Source of the DNA: Spiroplasma tabanidicola
GTDB taxonomy: Bacteria; Bacillota_I; Bacilli_A; Mycoplasmatales; Mycoplasmataceae
Direction: 5' to 3'
Assembly (NCBI RefSeq): GCF_009730595.1
Contig: NZ_CP046276.1
Coordinates: forward strand, 248,001 to 312,000
DNA: 64,000 nt
Notes under the pieces: generated by a model
Told to the model about the DNA's origin: nothing
The model's input: only the letters and a program-made list of their open reading frames with translations
The model's database searches: none
Shown here: positions 32,288-43,976 of the stretch, one piece after another
Position numbering within the stretch: the first letter of the stretch is position 1
How the letters are laid out: each line of letters starts with the position of its first letter
Translations under genes and position numbers: made by a program

Positions 32288-33379
32288 ATGAGTATGACAG
32301 CAGAAGAAGTATTGTTTAACTGTAAAAAACAGTTTGACTTCATTAAAACAGATATTGATACATTACTAAGATACGTAAAAGAATTACTTGAACAATGCAG
32401 AGATATTGATAATTCTTCATTCTTTGTAGAACAGTTTAAAGAAATTGAAAAAGTAATTAAAAATGAAATTGAAGATTTAAAAATATCAGAAGAGTATGTC
32501 AAAGAAGTCGAAACAGAAACTCACATTGCTATAGAAAGATATCATGAAATTCAAAGGTTTGCAGAACAAAAAAGAGATAAAATAGCAGAAATAAAAGCTA
32601 GGGTACTAGGTTTGAGAAAAGATGTTGTTAAAAAAGAACAAGAAACTATTGCTAAAAATTTATATAGTTCTGTATATGAAAGTTTTGAGCAATTAAAAAA
32701 TATATTGATTAATAGTCAAAAAAATATTGATGATAAAACAATCATGCTTAATTATTTAAACGATAACGAAGCTGTTTTAAAAAACTTTTCTAAGGAAAAT
32801 ATTATAAATAAAGCAAACTCATATATATCAGCGCAAAAAGAATCAATAAAATATTTATCAAAACAAGTAGTAAACGATATAGAAAGAAATTATTCATATG
32901 ATAACGATTTGATAGAAGCAATCGAAAAAGAAAAAATTGAATATTTAAATAATTTAAATGAAGATAATTTTATTAAAAATTCAAAGATTTTTTTTTCAAA
33001 AGTATCTAAAAATATAGAAAATGAATCTATTCGAAAAGATAATGTTATAAAAATTATAAATGCGATTCAAGCAACAGGATATTTAGTAGATGAAAATGAT
33101 ATTAAAAAAATTAAGGAAAAAAATCTAGTTTTAATTCATGCAGTAAAAGAAACTGGAGAGTCAGCTGATTTTGCTGTTAGATTAGATGGGAGTTTTCTTT
33201 ATAACTATGAAGGTTTTGAGGGTCATGAACATGATGCTGATGCTGATGCATTTTTAAAAAAAATGAGAGAGCAAGGTATCACTTCATGAGAAGCGTTTAA
33301 TAAGCAGTATCGTGAACCAAAATACGTTTCAAAAAATAGTGCAATAATAAATTCTAAAAAGAAAAGTTCAGGTAAATAG
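32288..33379 (+). CDS. Cassette protein 3, coiled-coil protein with conserved-looking C-terminal domain (363 aa)
   Basis: Starts one base after the previous stop, with AGAGG as SD. Residues about 15-120 and 150-270 are heptad-rich helices. The C-terminal 90 residues look globular and contain ETGESADFAVRLDGSFLYN followed by YEGFEGHEHDADADAFLKKM, rich in Asp/His/Glu. The end is basic. No enzyme motif is seen. It could be a scaffold or the substrate-recognition partner of the AAA+ protein encoded next. Confidence 0.75.
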
Positions 33380-33387
33380 GAGTAATT

Positions 33388-35184
33388 ATGAGTGTAAAAA
33401 GAGAAATGCAACAATTAAAAAATTTAGTTGGGATTAAAAAAGCAATAATTCTAGAAGGAAATATTGATGATATATATCAACTTGAAGGTAAATATGTTAA
33501 TATACATAATTTTTTAGCTAACATCTTTTTAGAAAAAAAATATGTAGATAGTTACTTTTATGATCGAAACTCAGGGATAAAAGGAAAAAAAATACAAAAT
33601 TTAATCATTGAAAACTTAGAACAAGAGGATAATAACAGTATGAATGATATGTTTAATACTGCAAATGAAAATGATAATAAGAAAAATGAAGGACAACTTA
33701 ATCTAAAAAAAATAATCGATTTTTATAAAATACTAAACTCTAATTTAAATCGTACTGATGAAAGAAAAGTTGGTTTTATTGCAGATTACACAGATTATGT
33801 TTTTAGTGATCAAAGTTTAGATGCAGACGATAGAGCTATTTTGACAGAGTTTTCAAAATCTTTAAAAGAAAGTGATTTTGTTATTTCCAAAGTAGATGAA
33901 CTTTTAAATTGTGTGATTTTTTTGACTAAAAAAATTAATCAGTTACCTCCTAGTTTATATTTAGATAACCCTGAAATAAAAATTTTATCTCTACCCAAAC
34001 CAAATAGAGATGAAAGAAAAGAATTTTTATTAACAGTCAAATCAATGATCCAAGTATCAGATATCGCAACAGAATTTGAAAATATTGTAGATGCTACTGA
34101 GGGTTGAACTTTAAAAGAGTTATCGCATTTTGTAAAATTTTGTTGTAACTTTAATATTCCAACAACTTTTAATAAAATATTTAACATTTATTTATACGGA
34201 GAAAAAACTTCACCATGAGAAGATTTAGATTATGAAAAAATGGTAAACATAAAAAATGAGTTAAAAAGTAGAGTTATTGGTCAAGATGATGCAATTGAAA
34301 AAGTTTCTAAGGTTATTTATAAAGCATTTACAGGATTAACTGGAATAACATACTCTTCAAAAAGATCAAAACCTAAAGGAACTTTATTTTTTGTAGGACC
34401 AACTGGTACAGGTAAAACTGAACTAGCAAAAGCAATAACACAATTTTTATTTAATGATGAAGCAAATTTAATTAGATTTGATATGTCTGAATACGGACAA
34501 GAAAATGCAGATCAAAAATTAATTGGTGCGCCTCCTGGTTATGTAGGATTTGAAGGCGGTGGACAACTAACAAATGCTGTAAAAGAAAAACCATTTTCAG
34601 TAATCTTGTTTGATGAAATTGAAAAAGCTAGTCCTAAAATTTTTGATAAATTTTTACAAGTTTTAGAAGATGGTAGACTTTCTGATAATACTGGACAAAC
34701 AGTTAGTTTTAGTGAAAGTTTTATAATATTTACTTCAAACATTGGAGCAGCAGAAGTGGAACCAAATGAAGATAAAGAAAAAGTATATAAAAGTTTTATA
34801 GAAAAAGTTCAACATCATTTTACTCATGAATTAAATAGACCTGAACTTTTAGGAAGGTTTGGAAATAATATTGTTCCGTTTAACTTTATAAGAAATAATG
34901 AATTAAAAGCAAAAATAGTTAGTCAAAAGTTAAAACCATTAAAAATTGCAATTTATGAAAAATATAAAGCTGAACTGCATATTGATATTACAAATCAAGA
35001 AATATTAAATATTATTTTAAAAGATGCAGATGAAAAAAGAGGAGGAAGAGATGTTCTTAACTCGTTAGAAACTAATCTAGTTGATCCCCTTTCAGAATTT
35101 CTTTTTGAAAATCTTAAAAATATTAAACCAGGTACTAAAATATATGTAGATGCAGCTAATAATAAAGTTGCTTTCAAAATATAA
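33388..35184 (+). CDS. Cassette protein 4, ClpB/ClpA-like AAA+ ATPase with degenerate first domain (598 aa)
   Basis: The C-terminal half is a full Clp-type AAA+ module: Walker A GPTGTGKT (about residue 337), pore loop GYVGFEGGGQLT (about 383), Walker B VILFDEIEKA (about 405), sensor 1 FTSNIG, the arginine-finger segment ELNRPELLGRFGN, and sensor 2 KRGGRDVLN (about 551). The N-terminal half has the spacing of an AAA+ domain (AIILEGNIDDIY, VGFIADYTDYVF, LPKPNRDERKEF) but lacks a Walker A, so it is probably an inactive ring. No IGL/IGF loop for ClpP binding is seen. It is likely a protein remodeller for the cassette. SD GGAG; the stop overlaps the next start (TAATG). Confidence 0.88.
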
Positions 35185-35780
35185 TGTCTAATATAAACTT
35201 TGCAAAAATTTTACTTAATAGCGAGATTGAAGGACCTGGTACTAGATTTGTAATTTGATTTCAAGGTTGCAACATTGGCTGTAAAGGTTGCTCAAATAAA
35301 GAACTTTTAAAATTAGAAAAAAAATTTTTTATTAAGACAAGCTTATTGTTTGAAAAAATTTTAGAAGCTAAAGATAAGTTTAATATTGAAGGGATAACTC
35401 TATTGGGTGGAGAACCTTTTTTGCAACCAGAAGCATTAAAAGAAATCGTTAATTTTTGTTATAAAAACAAACTTACTATTATTTGCTTTACAGGATATAT
35501 TTATGAAAAACTTCTTCCTGAATTTAAAGATATTTTAAATAAAATAGATATCCTTATTGATGGACCATTTATAATGAGTCAATTAGATATAAAAAGAAGA
35601 TTAATTGGTAGTAAAAATCAAAGAGTTTTAAAATTAACAGATACTTATAAAAATTGTGATTATTTTGAAAAACCTCACTCAGAAGTAGAAATTCAAATTT
35701 ATAACGACCGATTTTCCATGAATGGTGATGGTGCAGTTTTTGATAATGAAAAAGGAGAATTTATTTTCAAATTAGAATAG
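35184..35780 (+). CDS. Cassette protein 5, NrdG-like radical SAM protein (198 aa)
   Basis: Compact radical SAM enzyme with the cluster motif CNIGCKGC (CxxxCxxC) at about residues 30-37, FQGC before it, and the SAM-binding GGEPF (about 75). The fold resembles the activase of anaerobic ribonucleotide reductase (NrdG), but no NrdD partner is in the window, and translational coupling to the AAA+ gene ties it to this cassette instead. It may modify a protein or nucleotide partner of the system. The ATG overlaps the previous stop by one base. Confidence 0.87.
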
Positions 35781-35835
35781 GTTCTTCTTTTTTGTATTAA
35801 AATTAACTTGACAAGATAAAAGCGAGGAGAAAGTT

Positions 35836-36480
35836 ATGTCAAAATGTTTAGAATTATTAAAAACAAGAAGATCTACAAAGCGCTGAAAAGATCAATTTAA
35901 ATTAAGTGATGAACAAAAAATCACTATTTTAGATGCGATAAGATTTGCACCTTCTTCAAACGGAATGGAACCCTTTAGAGTTTTATATATAGAGGATATG
36001 GATATTAGAAAAGAACTAAATCAAGCATTTTTTGGTCAATCAGGTGTTTTAACTGCTTCTGCATTATTGATATGAATTACACCAAGTGAAAATTGAATTG
36101 AAAATAAAGTTGTGCCAGTTCAAGTAGCTAGGAACATACCAGAACAATTTGCCACTCTAAGAGAAGGGAAAATTAATGGATTAAGAGCAACTTGAAAAAA
36201 TCATAATGTTAGTGCAAATCAATGAGCGGCAAGACAAGCTTATATTTCTTTGGGAACAATGATTGTTACAGCAGCAGAACAGGGAATTAATACTTGTCCA
36301 CTAGAAGGTTTTATTCCAGGCGATGTTAAAGAAGTTCTAGTAAAAACTGGTTTAATGGATAAAGAAAATGAAGAAGTAAGTTTAGCTTGTTTTGTAGGAA
36401 AAGTTGATGAAAGTGCTGAAATGCATTATGCATTTAGTAAATCTAGAAAACCAGCTGAAGAAAGTTACAAAGTTGTTTAA
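35836..36480 (+). CDS. Nitroreductase family protein 1
   Basis: FMN-dependent oxidoreductase of 214 residues. Family marks are RRSTKRWKDQFKLS near the N terminus, IRFAPSSNGMEPFRVL, QAYISLGTMIVTAAEQGI (with the FMN contact region) and CPLEGF. NAD(P)H-linked reduction of quinones or nitro compounds is the family's usual activity. GAGGAG precedes the ATG. It is followed after 10 bases by a paralogue. Confidence 0.9.
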
Positions 36481-36490
36481 GGAGAATAAA

Positions 36491-37138
36491 ATGTCAAAAA
36501 TTTATGATTTAATGAAAAATAGAAGATCTGCAAAAAGATACGATACAAGTTTTAAAATAAAGGAAGATCAACTTAAAGAATTACTTGAGGTTGTTAGATA
36601 TTCACCTTCGTCATACGGAATGGAAGCCTATAAAGTTTATTGTATTGTAAATGAAAAAATAAAAGAAGAGTTATTTCACGCGTGACATAATCAACCTGCC
36701 ACAAAAGAAGCTAGTGCATTATTTATATGAACAGTTTTTAAAGAAGATTATATGCGTAAAATTCATATGCCAAAACAAATTTCTGAAATAATTGATCCAA
36801 CTAGCGATAAAGCAGAACCATATATTAGAAATGGTATTGAACATTTTTTAAAAAGTCAAAATGTAAGTATGCAACAATGATTAGAAAGGCAAGTGTATAT
36901 TTCTTTGGGAGCAGTGGTAATAGCTGTTGAGGATATGAGTTTAGATTGTTGTCCAGTTGAAGGTTTTTCAAGATTAGAAACAGATAGAATTTTAGAAAAG
37001 TATATGATAATTAACTCAGAAATTGAAACATCTACTGTTTGTTTATTTTTAGGTAAAATTGATAAAAATAAGAAAAATCATTATAGTTATAAAAGATACA
37101 AAAAAAGCTCCGAAGAAGCATACGAAATTATTGAATAA
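36491..37138 (+). CDS. Nitroreductase family protein 2
   Basis: A 215-residue paralogue of the preceding gene, sharing RRSAKRYDTSFKIK, VVRYSPSSYGMEAYKV, RQVYISLGAVVIAVEDM and CPVEGF. The tandem pair probably arose by duplication and has diverged strongly. GGAGAA precedes the ATG 6 bases upstream. Probably co-transcribed with its neighbour. Confidence 0.9.
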
Positions 37139-37173
37139 AAAAGATACTTTCTTACTTAGAAAGTATCTTTTTT
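37138..37173 (+). terminator. Terminator after the nitroreductases
   Basis: AAGATACTTTCT and AGAAAGTATCTT pair over 12 bases with a T tract behind, and A-rich DNA ahead that would allow use from both sides. Confidence 0.82.
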
Positions 37174-37475
37174 ATTTCTTTTGATGTATTACCTCCAACT
37201 ACTACGCTATTATCAAAATTTTTTGTAACAACCGATTCTTCTCCAACTATAACATTGTCTCCTAGTTTAATAACGCCAGGTAAAATTATAGAACCACCAC
37301 CAATTCAAACTTTATTTCAAATTTTTATAGGTTTTTCAAACTTTATACCAAAGTTTTATCATATGGATTCAAAGTGTGAGTTGCAGTGTATATTTGTACA
37401 TTTGGACCAAACATACAATTATTTTCCGAAAATAAAAGAGCAAACATCTAATATAGTTAAATTATAATTTAAATA
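37155..37475 (-). pseudogene. Acetyltransferase remnant (LacA/Maa family), C-terminal half
   Basis: The minus strand encodes NNCMFGPNVQIYTATHTLNP and then, after a one-base frame change near 37350, IWNKVWIGGGSIILPGVIKL, GDNVIVGEESVVTKNF and VVVGGNTSKEI. These are successive hexapeptide-repeat blocks with the catalytic His region (ATHTL) of maltose/galactoside acetyltransferases. The N-terminal half is not found. The stretch 37476-37717 between this remnant and folD holds no recognisable gene, only AT-rich, probably decayed DNA. Confidence 0.78.
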
Positions 37476-37717
37476 AAAGTTTTTTTAAGATAAATATTGA
37501 AACCATAGTCAAAAAAACTCTAGGTTCTAAGCATAAAACTTTCTTTAGTTTTTTCCAAAAATATTTTCTATCAATTTTTTACGTATATTAACAGAAAAGC
37601 TGTTATTAAACTTTTTATATATTTTTTTGCTTTAAGTTTTTCTTTAATTAATTTTTTATCTTTTACCTTAAAAATTTACTTTAATTATTTTGGTTTTTTC
37701 TGAATTCTTATTAAAAC

Positions 37718-38563
37718 CTACTTTAAGCAATTTTGTAAATATAAGTTATATACATTTTCAAGCAGACAAGCAATAGTCATTGGTCCAACTCCACCAGGAA
37801 CTGGAGTGATTCATTTTACTATATCTTTTACACTTTCAAAATCTACATCTCCACAATACTTACCATTTACAAAATTTGCTCCAACATCAATTATTGTCAT
37901 ATTTTCATGAACAAACTCTTTTGTTACTAGATTAGCGCAACCAGCAGCTGAGATTAAAATATCTGATTCTTTAGCAAATTTTTTAACATCCTTTGTTTGT
38001 TTATGACAAATTGTAACAGTTGCTGATTTATTTAATAACATATTAGCCAGAGGCTTTCCTACAATATTACTTTTTCCAATAACAACAATATTTGCACCTG
38101 CTATTTTTATATTTTTTCATTCTAATAATTTAATTATTCCTAGGGGTGTTGCCGGATATATTATTGAGTTTCCTAAAACAACATCTCCAATTGTGCATGG
38201 ACTAAATCCATCAGCATCTTTTTTTGGAGAAATACGACTATTTATAGTAAATACATCAATATGTTTTGGAAGCGGTAATTGAACAATTATCCCATCAACT
38301 GTCTCATCCTTGTTCAAAAAATCAATGTGTTTTAAAAGTTCTTCTTGAGAAGTTCTGCCATCCAATTTTAAATGATCATGTAGCATTCCAATATTTTCAA
38401 TACTTTTAATTTTATGCTGAATATACTTATTGCTTGATGGATTATCTCCAACTTGTACAACTACAATTTTGGGTAATCTATTATTTTTAATATTCATTAT
38501 TTTTACTTTTAAATTATCTAATAAAATTTTTGAAAGTTCTTTTCCATTAATTAAATTTTGCAT
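37718..38563 (-). CDS. folD: Bifunctional methylenetetrahydrofolate dehydrogenase/cyclohydrolase FolD
   Basis: A 281-residue cytoplasmic enzyme of one-carbon metabolism, interconverting methylene-, methenyl- and formyl-THF. Seen: VGDNPSSNKYIQHK (active Tyr and Lys), DGIIVQLPLPKHID, PKKDADGF, VIGKSNIVGKPLANML (NADP-binding loop), and TPVPGGVGPMT near the C terminus. Length is normal. It is divergent from fhs, whose product feeds the same formyl-THF pool, and the short gap (38564-38629) should hold both promoters. Confidence 0.96.
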
Positions 38564-38629
38564 ACTTTTTATTCCTTCTATTTTTCATTATATAATTAAA
38601 TTGTTAAAAAACAATGAAAAGGAATTAAA

Positions 38630-40195
38630 ATGACAAAAATAATAAATGTATTAAATGGTTTAAATATTAAAAATGAAGATTATGAATTTTATGGTCCAGA
38701 TATTGTTAAAATAGATTATTCTAAATATCAAAATATTAAAAATAAAGGTAAGTTAATCTTATTGACTTCAATTAACCCTAAACCTTCTGGAGAAGGAAAA
38801 ACAACTACTGCAATTGGTTTGACAGATGGTTTAAATTTAATCGGGAAAAAAGCTATTTTAGCTTTAAGAGAACCAAGCTTAGGCCCTGTATTTGGCGCAA
38901 AAGGCACTGCAACTGGTGGAGGAGAAAGTGAAGTTTTTCCTGTTGATAAAATAAATTTACACTTTACAGGAGACATTCACGCTATAACTGCTGCAAATAA
39001 TTTAATATCATCAGTAATTGACAACGAAATATATTGAGGTAATAAAAAAAATATCGATTTAAATAGAATTGTTTGACAAAGATGTTTGGATTTAAATGAT
39101 AGAGCACTTAGAAAAGTAGAATTAGAAATTAAAAAAAACATAAAACGAAAAGAAAGTTTCAATATTACGGCTGCAAGTAATATGATGACAATATTATGTT
39201 TATCAAAAAACACATATGATTTGCAAGAAAGATTAGAGAATACAATTGTCGCTTACGATATTCACGGTAAAGAACTTTTAATAAAAGATTTTGAAGTAGT
39301 TGGGTCAGTTATGGTTTTAATACAAAATGTTATCAAACCTAATTTAGTTTTAACAAAATATAATTCACCAAGTTTGATTCATTTAGGTCCATTTGCAAAT
39401 ATTGCCATTGGAACTAATTCGATGATTTCAACAAATTTAGCTCTTAAATTAGGGGATTATGCTATTGTAGAATCAGGTTTTGGTAGTGATTTGGGATTTG
39501 AAAAATTCATGAACGTTATTAACTTTGATAATGATTTAATTCCTGACTGTGTGATTATGGTTGTGACCATTGCTTCTTTAAGAATGCACGATGATTTTAC
39601 AAATAATTTTATTCACTTAGAACAACACTTAAAACATATTGAATTATATAATTTGAATTTAATAGTAGCTTTGAACGTAATGAAAGGCGATACTAAAGAA
39701 GAGTTTGATTTAATAACAAATTGGTTAAATAAAAATAACTATATTTGAGAACAAAACGAAGCATACGAAAAAGGCCCAGAAGGAGCAAAAAAACTTGCAA
39801 ATAGAGTTGTTGAAGTAACCAAAAATAAAAAACAAGTTAAATGATTAATAAATAATAATGACACCATAGAGCAAAAAATTCAAAAAATTGCAAAAAACTT
39901 TTATTACTTAGATGAAGTAACATTTTCAGATAATTCAATAAAAAAAATTAAAGAATTAGCAAAATCTAAATACTCAAACTTACCAATTTGTATGGTAAAA
40001 GAACATAGTAAAATTGATGGAAATACACAAAATATTAAAAATTATAAATTAAACATAAGAAACATGGAATTAAATAGTGGAGGAAGATTTATTCTCGCTT
40101 ACACTAACTCAGTATTTAGTATGCCAGGACTTGGCAAAGATGCTAATTACAAATATATTAATTTAATTAATAATAAAGTTAAAGGATTAAAATAA
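38630..40195 (+). CDS. fhs: Formate-tetrahydrofolate ligase
   Basis: A 521-residue ATP-dependent enzyme making 10-formyl-THF from formate. P-loop NPKPSGEGKTTTAIGLTDG near residue 45, then REPSLGPVFGAKGTATGGG, FTGDIHAITAANNL, and a C-terminal GGRFILAYTNSVFSMPGL. Slightly shorter than the usual 550-560 residues through loop losses, but all core motifs remain. AAAGGA lies before the ATG. Paired with folD it supplies formyl groups for purines and fMet-tRNA. Confidence 0.96.
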
Positions 40196-40223
40196 AAATA
40201 ATCAAATAGCAAGAAAGGCTAAC

Positions 40224-41735
40224 ATGTTAAATATTAATAAAAAAAATAAAACAAAAAATAAAGCATTTGAGTTTTTGACAATTTTTTCAATGGCATTTGG
40301 AATAGTTGTAGGATCAGGAATATATATTAAAAATAGAAACGAAGAAGGTGGAGTTTTAGATGCTGCTAATAACAATCCTTATTTAGCTATAATTATATGA
40401 ATATTTATTGGAGTAGTTTGTACAATGATGATAATTTCATACGTAGAAATATCGTCTGCAATTAAAAAAGATGAACATAATACAACATTATCTTGATCTG
40501 CAAAATTTATTTCAAGAAGATCGGCATCGGTCATTGCTATATTTTATATAAGCTTTTATATGCCTATACTTGCATCTTTAGGAGCAATTTTCACAGTTAG
40601 TGTATTTTTTGACTATGGTTTAAATAACTTTTTACAAGCAATGGGAAAAAATACGATTTCAGAAACTCTTACAACCGCTGAATATACTGCTTTAAAAGTA
40701 GTTTTATCATCAATAATTTTAATCGGTTTTCAAATTTTAAACATGTTTACTCAAAAGCCGGGTAGGTATATTCAAACAATATGTACATTTATTAAATTTA
40801 TTCCTTTAATAGTTGTATTAATAGGAGGTTTTGTAGTATTTTTTACAAATAATGTAGTTGATGCAAGTGGAAACCCAGATAGTACAAACAGTTTTGAAAA
40901 TTCAACAAATAAATGAGAGTTTTGATCATTTTTTGCAACTATCGTACCAATTGTTTTTGCTTTTGATGGTTTTATTCATGCTGTAACATTACAAAAAGAT
41001 GTAGAAAACAAAAAAGTAGTGACACCAGCATTGTTCGTGGGAATAATATCTATCTCAGTATTTTATTTATTAATTACAATTGCTATTTTTATTGGTGGAA
41101 ATGATGGAAATATTTTTAAACTTTTAAATACTATATTTATTAAAGTACCTATTTTAAGTTTTATATCTAAAATATTAATAGCATTTACAGTTGCAACACT
41201 ATCAAATGGTTATACAACTTTAATACCAAAAACAATTGAATCTGCTTCACATGAAGGTTTTTTATACTTTGGAAAAAACGCTAAAAATATAAGTAAAAGA
41301 AAAGCTTCTATAATTAGTATAATAATAACTTTAATTATTTTTTATTCTACTATTATAATTTCTTTATTAATAACTCCTTTAAGAGATACTAATGAGATTA
41401 ATTATGCATTCATTAGTGAAACAATTTCTACTTCAACTGTTATATTTGCTTTTATTGTTTATTACTCTTTAATTTTAGCTATGGTTATAAATAGGAAAAC
41501 TAATAAAGTTAAAGTCAATAAAATAAAAGGTGGCTTAACAATTGGAATTATAAATATTGTTATCTTATCTCTATTTATGCCTTATGTTTATTTTGAGTAT
41601 TTAATAAGACCTTTTATTACTCATAATAAAGATGCGATGATATGTGCTGCTGGATCTTTTGCAATTATTGCAATAATTGCAATCTATTATGGAGTCAATG
41701 AATTTTATTTAAAAAGACAAAAAAAACTTTCTTAA
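40224..41735 (+). CDS. APC family amino acid permease
   Basis: A 503-residue transporter with about twelve membrane helices. Helix 1 carries FSMAFGIVVGSGIYIKNR, the GSG(I/V) hinge of the APC superfamily that contacts the substrate backbone; the sixth helix has VFAFDGFIHAVTLQKDVEN, also family-typical. Substrate not predictable. AGAAAGG lies 8 bases before the ATG. The 3' end overlaps the bidirectional terminator shared with the NADH oxidase gene. Confidence 0.9.
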
Positions 41736-41757
41736 AAGATTTTAAGAAAGTTTTTTA
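41724..41757. terminator. Bidirectional terminator between permease and NADH oxidase genes
   Basis: AAACTTTCTTAAAA and TTTTAAGAAAGTTT form a 14-bp stem with T/A tracts on both sides. It contains the end of the permease gene and touches the stop of the minus-strand gene. Confidence 0.82.
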
Positions 41758-43113
41758 TTTTTTAAAGTAGTTTAATCCCAATACTTCTAATGAAGATAAT
41801 GTTATAAAGTTATATGGTTTATTGAAGTGAGGTAAGAAGAATATATCAACTAATGGCAATTCATCAATTGTTAATTCTTTTTGTACAGCTAAAGCAAACA
41901 TATACATAACTTCTGTATGATTATTTAATGAGGCAACTTGTGCTCCAATAATTTTTCTAGATTTTTTCTCTCACACAATTTTAATATAAACATCTTTGTA
42001 AGTTGACATAAATTCTGGTCTATCTGAGTCTTTAAACATAACTTCTTCAACTTCAATTCCATATTTATCAGCTAAGTTTTTAGAAACTCCAACTGAAGCC
42101 ATTTTTCAACCAAATACATCAATTCCGTTTGCTCCTGTAAAACCAGGACTTTTAAGTGTATTTTTTGAAACAATGTTTACAGCTGCCAAAATTCCTGTTC
42201 TAACAGCAGTAGTTGCAAGAGCTATTTGTGCATCTTGTTTTAATGAAACATTATAAACTTGTGCACAATCTCCAACTGCATAAATGTCAGGATTTGATGA
42301 TTGCATAAATTCATTAGTTTTAATTGCTCCTCTATTATCAAGATCTACTATTCCTTTTAATAAATCTGTTTGAGGTTTGACTCCTACTGAAAATACTACA
42401 TAATCAGCCTCAATTTCACTTTTATCAGTGACTACTTTTGTTACTTTTCCATTTTCACCAACAAATTTAACAACTTTTTGGTTTAAAGCTAAGTTAACGT
42501 TTTTACTTTTCATTTCATTTTCAACTAATTTTGTAAATTCCCCATCATAATAAAGTGGCATAATTCTATCGGCTATATCAACAAGACTTACTTCTTTTCC
42601 TGCTTTAACAAAGGCGTCCACTAATTCGACTCCGATGTATCCAGCACCAACGACCACTACTTTTTTAATACTTTTATTTTCATTGGCTGCTTTTATCTTT
42701 TGAGCATGATGATAATTTTTACAAATTTGTATATTTTCTAAGTTAATTCCATCGATATTTGGAAAAATTGGTCAAGTTCCTGTTGCAACAATTAATTTGT
42801 CATAATTGTCATCAAATTCTTCTCCAGTTTTTAAATTTTTAATTCTAACTGTTTTTGCTTTTGGATTAATTCCAACTCAATCGTGTTCCATTTTTGTTTG
42901 TACACCTTCGTTAGCTAAAATTTCTGGTGAAGCATAAAACAATCCATTAGGGTCCTTAACTTCTCCTTGAACTCATAATGCAATTCCACAACCTAAAAAT
43001 GAAATATTATCATTTCTTTCGTATGTAGAAACTTCCATTTCTGGATTTAATCTTTTTAAAGTTCTAACCGCTGTTGTTCCTGCGTGATTTGTACCTATTA
43101 CTATTGTTTTCAT
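41755..43113 (-). CDS. nox: NADH oxidase (H2O-forming)
   Basis: A 452-residue FAD enzyme of the NADH oxidase/CoA-disulfide reductase group. FAD site GTNHAGTTAVRTL at the N terminus, redox-active Cys in SFLGCGIALW (about residue 42), NADH site VVVGAGYIGVELVDAF (about 160), and FAD motif NPDIYAVGDCAQ. Oxidises NADH with O2, a common way for Mollicutes to regenerate NAD+ from glycolysis. The gene reads towards the shared terminator. Confidence 0.93.
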
Positions 43114-43241
43114 ATAAATTCCTTTCTAAATGATATTAATAATATCCACTATTATTTTATGCTTTTTTATAGATTAATAACACAATTTTGAATAGTATTT
43201 AAAATAGTTTTTTAGTAAAATATATAAAATGAGGTATAACT

Positions 43242-43964
43242 ATGTTTTTAAGAAATATGGGAGAAGTTGGTTTTTACACAAAAAGAACTAATTGATTAAA
43301 ATATTTACACGAAGGTAATTTAAATTTTAAGTCAAAAATATACATAAAAAAATTAAGTAAAATAATCAATGACCAATCAACTTTTAACTCTTTTAAATAT
43401 TGAATTTTATGAAGATGAATAAATAAGAACTTTGAATTTAGTGAATCTTTTGTAAATAGTTTAAGAAAAAATATTAAAAAGCTCGATTTAAATATTGACT
43501 CTAAAGAAGAAAATTTTTTATACCAACTTGATGAATTAATTTTTAATGCATGAAGACCTTTAAAAGAACTACCTGTTAGATTTCAACTTGATAAAAAAGA
43601 AAAAATCAATTTACTTCAAACTGAAATAAATGTTCATAAAATGATTGATTTAAAAAATACTAAGTTAAAAATGATAGGTAAATTTGATGCGTATTTCTCA
43701 AGCAAAAGTATTTATTTAACTGACGAAAAACAAGTAATTAAGTATGAAATTATTTATGATCAAATAATTGATATAAAAACAAAAAGGTATGGAGTTTTAA
43801 TTGAAACTGTAAAAACAAATTATCTATTTAGAGGTAGAAATAGATTATTAACTTATGTTATTTTACAAAGAATGCTCCCAAGACTTAAATTAGACATCAG
43901 CAAAATTATCAATTTATATGATTATTTTGATTTTTGAAACAGTTTTTTTAGTAAAATAAATTAA
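43242..43964 (+). CDS. Hypothetical protein (240 aa)
   Basis: Soluble protein without known domains. The N-terminal part is basic and aromatic (SFKYWILWRWINKNFEFS, where all Trp are UGA). The C-terminal part (from about residue 135) is beta-rich and resembles a small PH-like barrel in pattern (YFSSKSIYLTDE, YDQIIDIKTKRYGVLIET), which I cannot confirm. It is followed 12 bases later by nagB. TATAAA near 43223 may be its -10 region; the RBS AAATGAGG is modest. Confidence 0.75.
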
Positions 43965-43976
43965 GGAGGATATCAT

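Noticed and set aside
33388-35184. Housekeeping ClpB disaggregase
   Set aside because: Too short (598 residues), first ATPase site missing, and coupled to unrelated cassette genes.
37255-37467. 70-codon plus-strand ORF between the nitroreductases and folD
   Set aside because: The opposite strand carries recognisable acetyltransferase remnants; the plus ORF is their complement.
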